Below are positions 17,901-25,382 of a DNA stretch of 64,000 nt, one piece after another. The translations under genes were made by a program, and so were the position numbers. Source of the DNA: Aquitalea aquatilis (GTDB taxonomy: Bacteria > Pseudomonadota > Gammaproteobacteria > Burkholderiales > Chromobacteriaceae); assembly GCF_005155025.1 (NCBI RefSeq), contig NZ_CP039731.1, positions 3,100,001 to 3,164,000 of the forward strand, read 5' to 3'. How positions within the stretch are numbered: the stretch's first letter is position 1; each line of letters begins with the position of its first letter. The notes beneath the pieces are model-generated. The model saw only the letters and a list, made by a program, of their open reading frames with translations. It was not told the origin of the DNA and did no database searches.

Positions 17901-18695
17901 CAGGTGCCGGCTGACACTGCCGCAATGGTACGTCCGATGCTGATCCGGCCGTTGTCGCAGTCCTATTCGGCCATCCTCACTCCGGCACAGCAGGATATCA
18001 ACCAGGCCTGGGCGAATGAGGTATTGCCGCAATGGCGTCAGCTGGCCAGTAAGTATCCCTTCAGTGATTCCAGCACCACGGCTTCCGTTGCCGAGATCAA
18101 CCGCTTTGTCAAAGCCAATGATGGCGTGCTGGACAAGTTCATCAACAAGTATCTGAACGGTTTGGTGCAGCGCAAGGGTGACACTTTGGTGCCGCGTGCC
18201 TGGGGGAATCAGGGCATGCGCTTCAACCCGGAGTTCCTCACCAGCGTTGGTCGCCTCAGCTCATTGGCAAGTAACCAGTTGCAGGATGGTGAAAACAGCC
18301 GTTTCGAATTGCAGCCACAGCCAACGCCGGGACTGTCCGATATTTCCTTCGTGATAGACGGCCAGGAGCTGCGCTATCGCAACGGACCACAGACATGGCA
18401 ACCGTTTACCTGGCCTGGCAGCGATGCCGGCGGCGGTGCACGTATCCAGGTGGTGTCCTACAGCGGGGCGGTCAGTGTCATTGCCAATCAGTCTGGCCGC
18501 ATGGGTCTGATGCGTTTGTTGGCCAGTGCCAAAGTAACGCAGGACAACCCTGACATGGCCCAGTTGAGCTGGTCTGCCGGCAAGGCCGCCGATGGCCAGT
18601 CCGTTCATTTCAATTTCCGTATGGTCGGTGGAGTCAACCCTTTGCAATTGATCAAACTATACAAATTGACGCTGCCCGAGCGTGTGACCTTGTAA
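14919..18695 (+). CDS. tssM: T6SS inner-membrane protein TssM (IcmF family)
   Basis: The 1258-residue protein has two N-terminal membrane helices (about residues 14-62), a cytoplasmic domain with an intact Walker A 'GHPAAGKSS' (about 130-138), a third helix (about 434-455), and a large periplasmic domain that contacts TssJ. A Pro/Lys-rich linker (about 565-600, with 'KPVAKPPVKPKPRPP') follows a coiled region just after helix 3 and is a feature of only some TssM proteins. ATG 14919 is preferred; GTG 14916 and ATG 14925 are alternatives. TssM is the core of the trans-envelope channel. It is followed 15 bp later by tagF. Confidence 0.95.
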   Translation: MVMQGWLRHGKVASAIGFLILIALIWFIGPWMGLASQEARLGWILGVMLLWVLSLLVGQVLTRRAGGLLEKMLRKQADDAVIGADAGKRAEVTMLRQKLLAAVDTLKKSKLGSSSGSAALYELPWYMIIGHPAAGKSSAILQSGLTFPFSDKSGIQGVGGTRNCDWFFSTEGVLLDTAGRYATHTEDRVEWLEFLKLLKKYRAKAPVNGILIAISLPELAQHNSEGFATYARQIRERIHEMCNTFGAQVPVYLMFTKLDLLGGFGQFFLDADDEARAQVWGATLSAEQGNGFDVGTVVAQQFELLYRGLVQLGEDKLVQYRGSQVKPAHFAFPIEFHGLKPAVVKFIKLLHEEDPYHARPLLRGFYFTSALQEGVPRIVAANRVQGQFDLSPLSKDAKQPPSSYSFFLRDFFRDVLFPDQHLISRQTAPGGGRLRMAMMGIGVLLLAGLAGVWSWTYIGNQRLIEQIAAERVEAGKLAASGQLYNKLKSLQLLQQRLEELQAYRKNGAPWQLAWGLYQGDALEAGLRAEYFAGLKQVMLQPVQRNLEATLVAYKPQAEAAPVVVKPVPVVTDMPKPVAKPPVKPKPRPPRHGNSLPNIKLSALDWSQKATAAESSSPTAEAVPATTTNNQSRQLDAGYNALKTYLMLHDHKRMDEAHLIDQIPRYWRPYLESQHGQYSVDEVMGVAEKLVAFYVSQIHEPDLPVIENNAQVVSAAREVLRGSYKHLSAEERVYNEIRARANTRFAPLTVARILDNRDLDIMASSQMVEGAFTREAWNTYVKTAIDEASKGEIRGDDWVLASSIQDNLGRDGNIEKNRAALMALYRAQYIAAWKKFLPGVTTRDFTSPAQSASALTRLADKQNSPVKLILARAAVETAWDNPSELNRSLENAKQSVLEKTADFIKGNDGQTQPKTDKQYGEVGQVFAGVALLVKGDNPPINGYLDQLAKLKAKLAGIASTDEPGPQARNTLQATLNGSGSELADTTSYVDNSLLSQVPADTAAMVRPMLIRPLSQSYSAILTPAQQDINQAWANEVLPQWRQLASKYPFSDSSTTASVAEINRFVKANDGVLDKFINKYLNGLVQRKGDTLVPRAWGNQGMRFNPEFLTSVGRLSSLASNQLQDGENSRFELQPQPTPGLSDISFVIDGQELRYRNGPQTWQPFTWPGSDAGGGARIQVVSYSGAVSVIANQSGRMGLMRLLASAKVTQDNPDMAQLSWSAGKAADGQSVHFNFRMVGGVNPLQLIKLYKLTLPERVTL

Positions 18696-18710
18696 CAGGA
18701 AAACAGTCAC

Positions 18711-19727
18711 ATGGCCTTTAATTTCAAACGTGCTCAAGATGTGCCGGCGCAGTTTTGCATTTTTGGCAAACTGCCCCGCCGTGGCGACTTTGTCCGCATC
18801 AATGCGACACATCCGGCCGCTACTCAGCTGGATACGGTATTGGCAGAAAGTATCCGGCAACTCGACTCCGATGCCCGGATCGATGAATACCGCGCCATGC
18901 CACCCACTTCGTTTGTCATCCGCTCGCGTGATGGCGCCTGGCTTTCGCTGGGGGTGATACATCCCAGCCATGATGAAAGTGGTCGGAATTACCCGCTGGT
19001 GGCCGCGTCCTTGCTGCAGTCCGATGGCCCGCAGCCGCCGATCGCCGTGCTGATGCTGTCCAATGAGCTGTTTTTCAATGGCTTGCAAGAGCAGCTTGGC
19101 AACGCCATCGACAATGCGGTCGAAATGCTGGCCTGCAGACAATACCTGGAAGAGCAGTCGATCTTCGGTGCTAGCTCTGTGGCAGACCTGGAACTGGCAG
19201 AGCAATTGCTCAGCAGGCATCTGTCTTTGACCCACCCAGATTATCTGGCGGGGTTGCTGCGCCAGCATGGCGATACCGATCTCGAAGCCTTGTTGCTGTC
19301 ATTTGTGTTTCACAGCCAGTTGTTGCGCAAATTCAAGGACAGCTTGTCGGCGCAAACATATTTGCTGCCGCTGCCTGCCGGTGATGGCGAGGATATGCTG
19401 GCCGCCGTGACTTGGCTGTCACTGTTTTCTGCGGCCACTGCCGGTATGCGGGACATCCCGGTGCAGTGCCTGATTATCCGTCAACCACAGGCCAGCTATC
19501 TGGCCCTCGTGCCGGGTGCATTGAGTGAGCATCTGCTGGCACAGTGCTGGGGTGTACCCCTTGATGCCCGTTTCATCATTGATGTTGATGATGAGCAGGC
19601 GCCGTGGCGCAACCATCAGTCCTATGCGGAGGCCGCCTATATTCTCAGCCGGCGGCTGACTGATCCGCACTTTTCGGTAGCTCAGCTTTGCGATGTGATG
19701 GCCAGCCTTTCGCGCAGCCTTGTTTAA
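18711..19727 (+). CDS. tagF: T6SS-associated protein TagF
   Basis: The 338-residue protein opens with the TagF/ImpM domain: 'FCIFGKLPRRGDFVRIN' and 'SGRNYPLVAAS' match family positions. In Pseudomonas, TagF represses type VI assembly after translation, working against the TagQRST-PpkA-Fha pathway. Here it is a stand-alone TagF with an extra C-terminal region and no PppA phosphatase fusion. AGGA lies upstream of ATG 18711. No ppkA, pppA or fha gene is in the window. Confidence 0.88.
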   Translation: MAFNFKRAQDVPAQFCIFGKLPRRGDFVRINATHPAATQLDTVLAESIRQLDSDARIDEYRAMPPTSFVIRSRDGAWLSLGVIHPSHDESGRNYPLVAASLLQSDGPQPPIAVLMLSNELFFNGLQEQLGNAIDNAVEMLACRQYLEEQSIFGASSVADLELAEQLLSRHLSLTHPDYLAGLLRQHGDTDLEALLLSFVFHSQLLRKFKDSLSAQTYLLPLPAGDGEDMLAAVTWLSLFSAATAGMRDIPVQCLIIRQPQASYLALVPGALSEHLLAQCWGVPLDARFIIDVDDEQAPWRNHQSYAEAAYILSRRLTDPHFSVAQLCDVMASLSRSLV

Positions 19728-19761
19728 TATTTTTGGCGATTAGTTCAAACCTTGGGGAGTC

Positions 19762-20274
19762 ATGATGGCTAACGAAAGTACACAAAAGAAATTGTCGCGC
19801 GTACGTCCGCCGCGCGTGCAGATTACCTACGACGTTGAGATCGGCGATGCCATCGAAACCAAGGAGCTTCCCTTTGTCATGGGTGTGTTGGGTGATTACG
19901 CGGGCCACAGCAAAGAGCCGCTCCCCAAGCTGAAAGAGCGCAAGTTTGTACAAATTGACCGCGACAATTTTGATGAAGTGCTCAAGGGCATGGCACCTCG
20001 CTTGGCAATGAAGGTGGACAACAAGCTGGTTGATGACGAAAGCCAGCTGGGTATTGAGCTGAATTTCCAGAACCTGGCCGATTTTGAACCGCAAAACGTG
20101 GCCCGCCAGGTTGAGCCATTGAACAAACTGCTGGCAGCACGCCAGCGTCTGGCCGATCTGCGCAACAAGATGGCAGGCAATGACAAACTGGAAGAGTTGC
20201 TGGATGACGTAGTGCGCGATACCGAAAAGCTGCGGCAGATCAGCAAGGGCAAGAATGACAAGGTGGGTGAATAA
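19762..20274 (+). CDS. tssB: T6SS contractile sheath small subunit TssB (VipA)
   Basis: The 170-residue protein contains the family start 'RVRPPRVQITYDVEIGDA' and 'ELPFVMGVLGDYAGHS', highly conserved in TssB. It pairs with TssC to form the contractile sheath. A strong GGGGAG ribosome site precedes ATG 19762 (a second ATG follows directly). It lies 3 bp upstream of tssC. Confidence 0.96.
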   Translation: MMANESTQKKLSRVRPPRVQITYDVEIGDAIETKELPFVMGVLGDYAGHSKEPLPKLKERKFVQIDRDNFDEVLKGMAPRLAMKVDNKLVDDESQLGIELNFQNLADFEPQNVARQVEPLNKLLAARQRLADLRNKMAGNDKLEELLDDVVRDTEKLRQISKGKNDKVGE

Positions 20275-20277
20275 GCG

Positions 20278-21762
20278 ATGAATGCGGAACAACAGCTCAA
20301 TACGACCGAACAGGCTGCTGCAGCCAATACTTCCAGCTTGCTGGAAAGCATTATCGAGCAGAGTCATGTTGCCACCAATGACAGTGAAAAAGGCCATGCC
20401 CGGGATTTGATTTCGGAGTTGGCCGAGCAGGTGCTGGAAGGCAGCGTGACCATTTCGCGTGATCTGAGCGCCAGCCTGGATGCCCGTATCGCCGAAATCG
20501 ATGCGCTGATTTCCGATCAGCTCAATACCATCATGCACCAGCCTGATTTTCAGAAGCTGGAGGCCTCCTGGCGTGGCCTGAACTATCTGATCAAAGAGTC
20601 TGAAACCAGCACCATGCTGAAGATCAAGGTGCTCAATGTTTCCAAGAAAGACTTGGTCAAGGATTTCAAATCAGCGGCTGAGTTTGATCAAAGTGCACTG
20701 TTCAAGAAAATCTACGAAGAAGAGTACGGTACGTTCGGTGGTGCCCCTTATGCCGCATTGGTGGGGGATTACGAGTTTACCCGTCATCCGGAAGACTTTT
20801 ACCTGCTGGATGAGCTGTCACATGTGGCTGCCGCAGCCCATGCGCCGTTGATTTCCGCTGCGGCCCCCGGACTCTTCGGCCTGGAAACCTTTGCCGATAT
20901 TGGCAAGCCGCGTGATCTGGCCAAAATATTCGATACAGTTGAGTATGCGAAATGGAAGTCGTTCCGTGAGTCCGAGGATTCGCGTTATGTCGGCCTGGTA
21001 TTGCCGCATGTGCTGGGGCGTTTGCCGTATGGACGCGACAATGTCCCGGTGGAAGACTTTGATTTTGAAGAAAATGTCGATGGCAGCAACCATGACAAGT
21101 ATCTGTGGACCAATGCGTCCTATGCCTATGCTGCGCGCCTGACCGATGCTTTTGCCCAGTACGGCTGGCTGGCAGCCATTCGCGGGGTCGAGGGTGGTGG
21201 TTTGGTAGAGGGCTTGCCGGCACATACCTTTAAAACCGACAACGGCGAAGTGGCCTTGAAGTGCCCGACCGAGGTGGCGATTACCGATCGAACCGAGAAA
21301 TTGCTGTCGGATCTGGGATTGATTTCATTGGTTCATTGCAAGAACACGGATTATGCCGCCTTCTTTGCCGGCCAGTCGGTACAGAAAGCCAAGACATACA
21401 ACACCGATGCTGCCAACGCCAACGCCAGATTGTCGACCCAGTTGCCGTACATCTTTGCGGTATCGCGCATTGCGCATTACATGAAATCCATCATGCGCGA
21501 CAAGATCGGCAGTTTTGCTTCCCGCCAGAATGTGCAGGACTACCTTAATACCTGGCTGGCGCAGTACGTATTGCTGGATGACTCGGCCAGTCAGGAAGCC
21601 AAGGCGAAATATCCTTTGCGCGAGGCACGGGTGGATGTAGTTGAAGTACCGGGCAAGCCTGGTGTTTACCGTGCCGCTGCGTTTTTGCGTCCGCACTTCC
21701 AGCTTGATGAGTTGACCATTTCGTTGCGTCTGGTGGCAGAGTTGCCGCAGCCCGCAGCTTAA
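20278..21762 (+). CDS. tssC: T6SS contractile sheath large subunit TssC (VipB)
   Basis: The 494-residue protein shows the conserved blocks 'SWRGLNYLIKESETSTMLKI', 'GDYEFTRHPEDFYLL', 'WKSFRESEDSRYVGL' and 'LPYGRDN'. With TssB it forms the sheath that drives the Hcp tube through the envelope. Length and order are normal for the family, with no defects. Confidence 0.96.
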   Translation: MNAEQQLNTTEQAAAANTSSLLESIIEQSHVATNDSEKGHARDLISELAEQVLEGSVTISRDLSASLDARIAEIDALISDQLNTIMHQPDFQKLEASWRGLNYLIKESETSTMLKIKVLNVSKKDLVKDFKSAAEFDQSALFKKIYEEEYGTFGGAPYAALVGDYEFTRHPEDFYLLDELSHVAAAAHAPLISAAAPGLFGLETFADIGKPRDLAKIFDTVEYAKWKSFRESEDSRYVGLVLPHVLGRLPYGRDNVPVEDFDFEENVDGSNHDKYLWTNASYAYAARLTDAFAQYGWLAAIRGVEGGGLVEGLPAHTFKTDNGEVALKCPTEVAITDRTEKLLSDLGLISLVHCKNTDYAAFFAGQSVQKAKTYNTDAANANARLSTQLPYIFAVSRIAHYMKSIMRDKIGSFASRQNVQDYLNTWLAQYVLLDDSASQEAKAKYPLREARVDVVEVPGKPGVYRAAAFLRPHFQLDELTISLRLVAELPQPAA

Positions 21763-21817
21763 TTGGTGATTGTGGAGGGTGTCCTCCGTTTTGTTCCTGC
21801 TTTAAGGAGAAGTAATA

Positions 21818-22315
21818 ATGGCTTTTGATGCATTTCTGAAAATTGATGGTATTCCTGGTGAAAGTACTGACGACAAACACAAAGACTGGATCGAAATCCT
21901 GTCCTTCGCCCATGCTCTGGAACAGCCGGCACAGTCCACTGCCAGCTCGGCCGGTGGTGCTACTGCCGAGCGTGTAAACCATGCTCCTTATCAAATTACC
22001 CACTTCCTGGACAAAGCCAGCCCGAAGATTTACGAGGCTTGCTGCACCGGTAAGCACATCAAGGAAGTGGTGATTGAGCTGTGCCGTGCTGGTGGTGACA
22101 AGGTGAAGTACATGGAAATCAAGATGGAGCAAGTCCTGATTTCCAAGGTTGAGCCGACCGGTTCCGCGAATGATGCCGGCTTCCCCAGCGAGAAGGTCAG
22201 CTTCTCCTACGGCAAGATCAAGTGGACCTACACGCAGCAGAAGCGTGCTGACGGTACTGGCGGCGGCAATGTAAGCGCCGGCTGGGATCTGACCAGCAAC
22301 AAGACTATCGCCTAA
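21818..22315 (+). CDS. hcp: T6SS tube protein Hcp (TssD)
   Basis: The 165-residue protein begins 'AFDAFLKIDGIPGESTDDKH' and carries 'HAPYQITHFLDKASPKIYEA', characteristic of Hcp1-type hexameric ring proteins that form the inner tube and carry effectors. A strong ribosome site (AAGGAG, 21804-21809) suits the high expression usual for Hcp. A terminator follows it, closing the tssM-tagF-tssB-tssC-hcp unit. Confidence 0.96.
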   Translation: MAFDAFLKIDGIPGESTDDKHKDWIEILSFAHALEQPAQSTASSAGGATAERVNHAPYQITHFLDKASPKIYEACCTGKHIKEVVIELCRAGGDKVKYMEIKMEQVLISKVEPTGSANDAGFPSEKVSFSYGKIKWTYTQQKRADGTGGGNVSAGWDLTSNKTIA

Positions 22316-22334
22316 TTCCTGTGAATTGAGCATA

Positions 22335-22365
22335 GCGCCCGCTCCGTCCGGAGCGGGCTGTTTTT
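22335..22365 (+). terminator. Terminator after hcp
   Basis: CCCGCTCCG (22338-22346), loop TC and CGGAGCGGG (22349-22357) are followed by CTGTTTTT. This is a strong GC hairpin with a T tract, 20 bp after the hcp stop. Confidence 0.9.
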
Positions 22366-22386
22366 CGCTTTTCTCGGATGTTTGTC

Positions 22387-22821
22387 ATGAAGCAATTCTT
22401 GTTAGCTTGCCTGTTTTCGTCGCTGTTGGCTGGATGTGCCAACACGTCCCATCCGGTGGACCCTGCTGCAGTAGCCGCTGCACAGAAAATGGCTGCTGAA
22501 CGCGCTGCACTGGAAAAAAAGATTGATGCCAATATGGCGATTGATCCCAATTTCATCCCCTTTGACAAGATGAGCCCCAAGCTGGATCCGGTAGGGCAGG
22601 GGCAACTGCTGCGTTTGCTGCCGCAATTGAAAGCCAGCAAAGCCATTGCCATTCGCGGTCATTGTTATCGTGGTGATGTAGGGAATGCCAAAGCCGCCGC
22701 ACAGGCACGGGCTATTGAAGTTAAAGATTTTCTGGTTGGAACCGGCGTGCTGGAAAGCAGAATTTCCATCCGTTTCGATACCGAGCGCAAGGCTCACGGA
22801 ACGCAGCTGGTTTTCAAATAA
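22387..22821 (+). CDS. OmpA-like lipoprotein at the T6SS locus edge
   Basis: The 144-residue lipoprotein has a signal peptide with lipobox 'LLAGC' and a C-terminal domain resembling OmpA/MotB ('IAIRGHCYRGDVGNAKAAA', 'VLESRISIRF'). Such domains bind peptidoglycan. Because TssL here lacks its own peptidoglycan domain, this protein could anchor the apparatus as TagL-type proteins do, but it lacks a membrane-spanning TssL part and follows the hcp terminator, so the link is inferred. ATG 22387 is chosen over 22378 because it starts the signal peptide directly. Confidence 0.72.
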   Translation: MKQFLLACLFSSLLAGCANTSHPVDPAAVAAAQKMAAERAALEKKIDANMAIDPNFIPFDKMSPKLDPVGQGQLLRLLPQLKASKAIAIRGHCYRGDVGNAKAAAQARAIEVKDFLVGTGVLESRISIRFDTERKAHGTQLVFK

Positions 22822-22908
22822 TCTGCGTGCTCGCAGCCCTGCTGCCGTCTTGCTGGAGCGCGGCAGCGCTGCTTGTGCGCCATCTGCTTTTTGCCAGTCG
22901 GCCGGGGC

Positions 22909-25380
22909 CTAGATGGGTTTGGCTTTGTTCCGGGGGGCCGCTGGTGTTTGGTGGCAGGTTGGCGTGGAGGTTTCGGCGGCAAAGTACTGCTGCAGATAGT
23001 TTTCCAATGCAGCCGCATCCAGTGGCCGGGCATAGAAATAGCCCTGAAAGGTATCGCAGCCGTTTTCGCGAAGAAAGGCCACTTGTTCGATCAGCTCTAC
23101 GCCTTCGGCCGTGATGCCCAGCATCAGGCTTTTGGCCAGCATGATGATGGCCTTGCACACGGCGGAGTCCTGGCTGAGTGCCGGCGTGTTGCAGATAAAG
23201 GAGCGGTCTATTTTTAGCCGGTCTACTGCCAGATCTTTCAGTACCGCCATGGACGAGTAGCCAGTGCCGAAGTCGTCGATGGCGACGGATACGCCCACGG
23301 CTTTCAGTTCTTTCAGTATGCGTTTGCTGTCCTCCAGCGATTGCAGCACGCTTTCGGTGATTTCCAGTTCCAGCAGATGGGGTGGCAGGCCGGAGTGTTC
23401 CAGCACCGCGGCCACGCGCTGGCGAAAATCCGCTTCGACAAACTGCATGACCGACACATTGACCGCCACCTTGAGCGGGTAGTGAAAGGTGGTGTTCCAG
23501 CGTTGTGCTTCGATGCAGGCTTGTTCCAGCACCCACATGCCGATTTCCTGGATCAGGCCGCATTCCTCTGCCACCGGAATAAACAGGGCCGGCGGGATGT
23601 TCTGCTCGCCATCCTGCCAGCGCAGCAGGGCTTCGAAGCCAATCAGCACGCTGTCCTCTACCCGGATCAGCGGCTGGTAGTGCAACTGGAAGCGCTGTTC
23701 CTTGACGGCCTGGCGCAGCCGCTGTTCCAGCCGCAGCCGTTCGTGTACTTTTTCCGCCATTGATTCATCAAAGGTGCAATAGCGCCGCTTGCCGGATTCC
23801 TTCGCCTCGTACATGGCACTGTCGGCGGCGCTGAGTAGCTTTTCTGCGGTGCGGCCGTGCTGCGGGTACATGGCAATGCCGATGCTGCAGGTGACCACGA
23901 TGGTTTCATCACGGGTTTGCATCGGCTGTTCCAGCTTTTCCAGCAGACGCCCGGCAATCGCCGTGCAGTCTTCTTCGCTGCTGTGCGGGCAGATGATGAA
24001 AAACTCGTCGCCACCAAAGCGCACCGGGATGTCCGAGCGGCGCACGGTTTCACGAATGCGTTGTGCCACCACTTTCAGCAACTGGTCGCCGGTGGCGTGT
24101 CCCAGCCCGTCATTGATGAGTTTGAAACCATCCAGATCGATGAACAGCAGGCCCATGCGGCTGCCGTTCATTTCTGCGCGCTGCAGTTCAATGGCCAGTT
24201 GTTCGTTCAGCAGGTAGCGATTGCCCAGTTCGGTCAGCGCATCATGAAAGGCCATGCGGTTCAGTTCGATTTCGGCTTTCTTGATGGAGCTGACATCGGT
24301 GCAGCCGATGATGTAGTGCGAGGGGAATTCATTATCGTAAGACACCAGGCAGATGTGTTCCCAGGCGGGGAACTGCTCACCGTTCTTGCGCTGGCACATC
24401 ACTTCGCCATGCCATCCCACCTCTTTCATCTGGCTGATGCTGTCGTAAAAGTCTGGGGTGTGCTTTTTGACATGCAACAGTTCGTCGATGTCCTGCCCCA
24501 GTATTTCCAGCAGGGAAAAACCGGTCATGCGCAAGAAAGCCGGGTTGGCGGATTTCACCAGCCGCTCGGCATCGATCACCACAATCCCCTCGGCCGTGGA
24601 CTGAAACACCGCGCCGGCTTGCTGCAATAGCTGTTCGGATTTGATACGTTCGCTGATGTCGCGCAGCACGCCAATTTGCTTGGCGCTTTCCTGCCATTGC
24701 GGCTCGTACTCCTGTACCGACATCTCCACCCAGACTGATTCGCCATCGTCCGGGGTGATGGTGGTAATCATGTCGACGCGGCCGCGATCCTTCAGTAACT
24801 GGTTCAGCCGACTCTGGTCGGCGTGCTCCAGCAGACGCATGAACGGTGGTGCGGCTTCCTGACGTGGCTCCATGGCCAGGCCGGTGATCTTGCCGAAGTA
24901 GCCCTGGCCGGTAAACAGCGATTGTTGCTGATCCCATTCCCAGATGCCCAGCTGGGCGGTTTCCACGGCCAGCATCAGCAGTTTTTGCTGCTTGTGCACT
25001 TCGAGCTCGGCGGTGCGGCAGGCCAGCGCCATGCGGATGGTGGCGTTCAGTTCGCGCAGCTCGAAGGGTTTGAGCAGATAGCCGTATGGCGCACTTTTTT
25101 CGGCCTGTTGCAGGATGTTTTCTTCGGCAAAGGCAGTCAGGTACACCACGGGGATATCCAGTTGCTGGCGGATGATCAGCGCTGCGGCAGTGCCGGACAT
25201 GTCGCCTTCCAGATGAATGTCCATCAGGATGAGGTCGGGCCGCAGTGCGGTGGCGCTACGAATGGCCTCTTCGCCGGAGGCGCAGTTGGCGACAACCTCG
25301 AAGCCCAGGCTTTGCAAGGCAATTTTCAGATCCAGCGCCACGATGCGCTCGTCTTCTACGATCTGGATGCGGTGGGCCAT
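22909..25380 (-). CDS. Response regulator with REC-PAS-PAS-GGDEF-EAL domains
   Basis: The 823-residue cytoplasmic protein has, in order, a receiver domain (about 4-118; phosphoacceptor D54 in 'LILMDIHL', Lys in 'YLLKPFE'), two PAS domains (about 130-245 and 255-370), GGDEF (about 375-535; intact 'RFGGDEF') and EAL (about 550-790; 'GFEALLRW', 'AIDDFGTGYSS'). Both catalytic motifs look intact, so it could make or break cyclic di-GMP. It is the second gene of an operon, starting 2 bp after the histidine kinase stop (TAAGCATG), so the kinase is the probable phosphodonor. No signal peptide or membrane segment is seen. Confidence 0.92.
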   Translation of the reverse strand: MAHRIQIVEDERIVALDLKIALQSLGFEVVANCASGEEAIRSATALRPDLILMDIHLEGDMSGTAAALIIRQQLDIPVVYLTAFAEENILQQAEKSAPYGYLLKPFELRELNATIRMALACRTAELEVHKQQKLLMLAVETAQLGIWEWDQQQSLFTGQGYFGKITGLAMEPRQEAAPPFMRLLEHADQSRLNQLLKDRGRVDMITTITPDDGESVWVEMSVQEYEPQWQESAKQIGVLRDISERIKSEQLLQQAGAVFQSTAEGIVVIDAERLVKSANPAFLRMTGFSLLEILGQDIDELLHVKKHTPDFYDSISQMKEVGWHGEVMCQRKNGEQFPAWEHICLVSYDNEFPSHYIIGCTDVSSIKKAEIELNRMAFHDALTELGNRYLLNEQLAIELQRAEMNGSRMGLLFIDLDGFKLINDGLGHATGDQLLKVVAQRIRETVRRSDIPVRFGGDEFFIICPHSSEEDCTAIAGRLLEKLEQPMQTRDETIVVTCSIGIAMYPQHGRTAEKLLSAADSAMYEAKESGKRRYCTFDESMAEKVHERLRLEQRLRQAVKEQRFQLHYQPLIRVEDSVLIGFEALLRWQDGEQNIPPALFIPVAEECGLIQEIGMWVLEQACIEAQRWNTTFHYPLKVAVNVSVMQFVEADFRQRVAAVLEHSGLPPHLLELEITESVLQSLEDSKRILKELKAVGVSVAIDDFGTGYSSMAVLKDLAVDRLKIDRSFICNTPALSQDSAVCKAIIMLAKSLMLGITAEGVELIEQVAFLRENGCDTFQGYFYARPLDAAALENYLQQYFAAETSTPTCHQTPAAPRNKAKPI

Positions 25381-25382
25381 GC

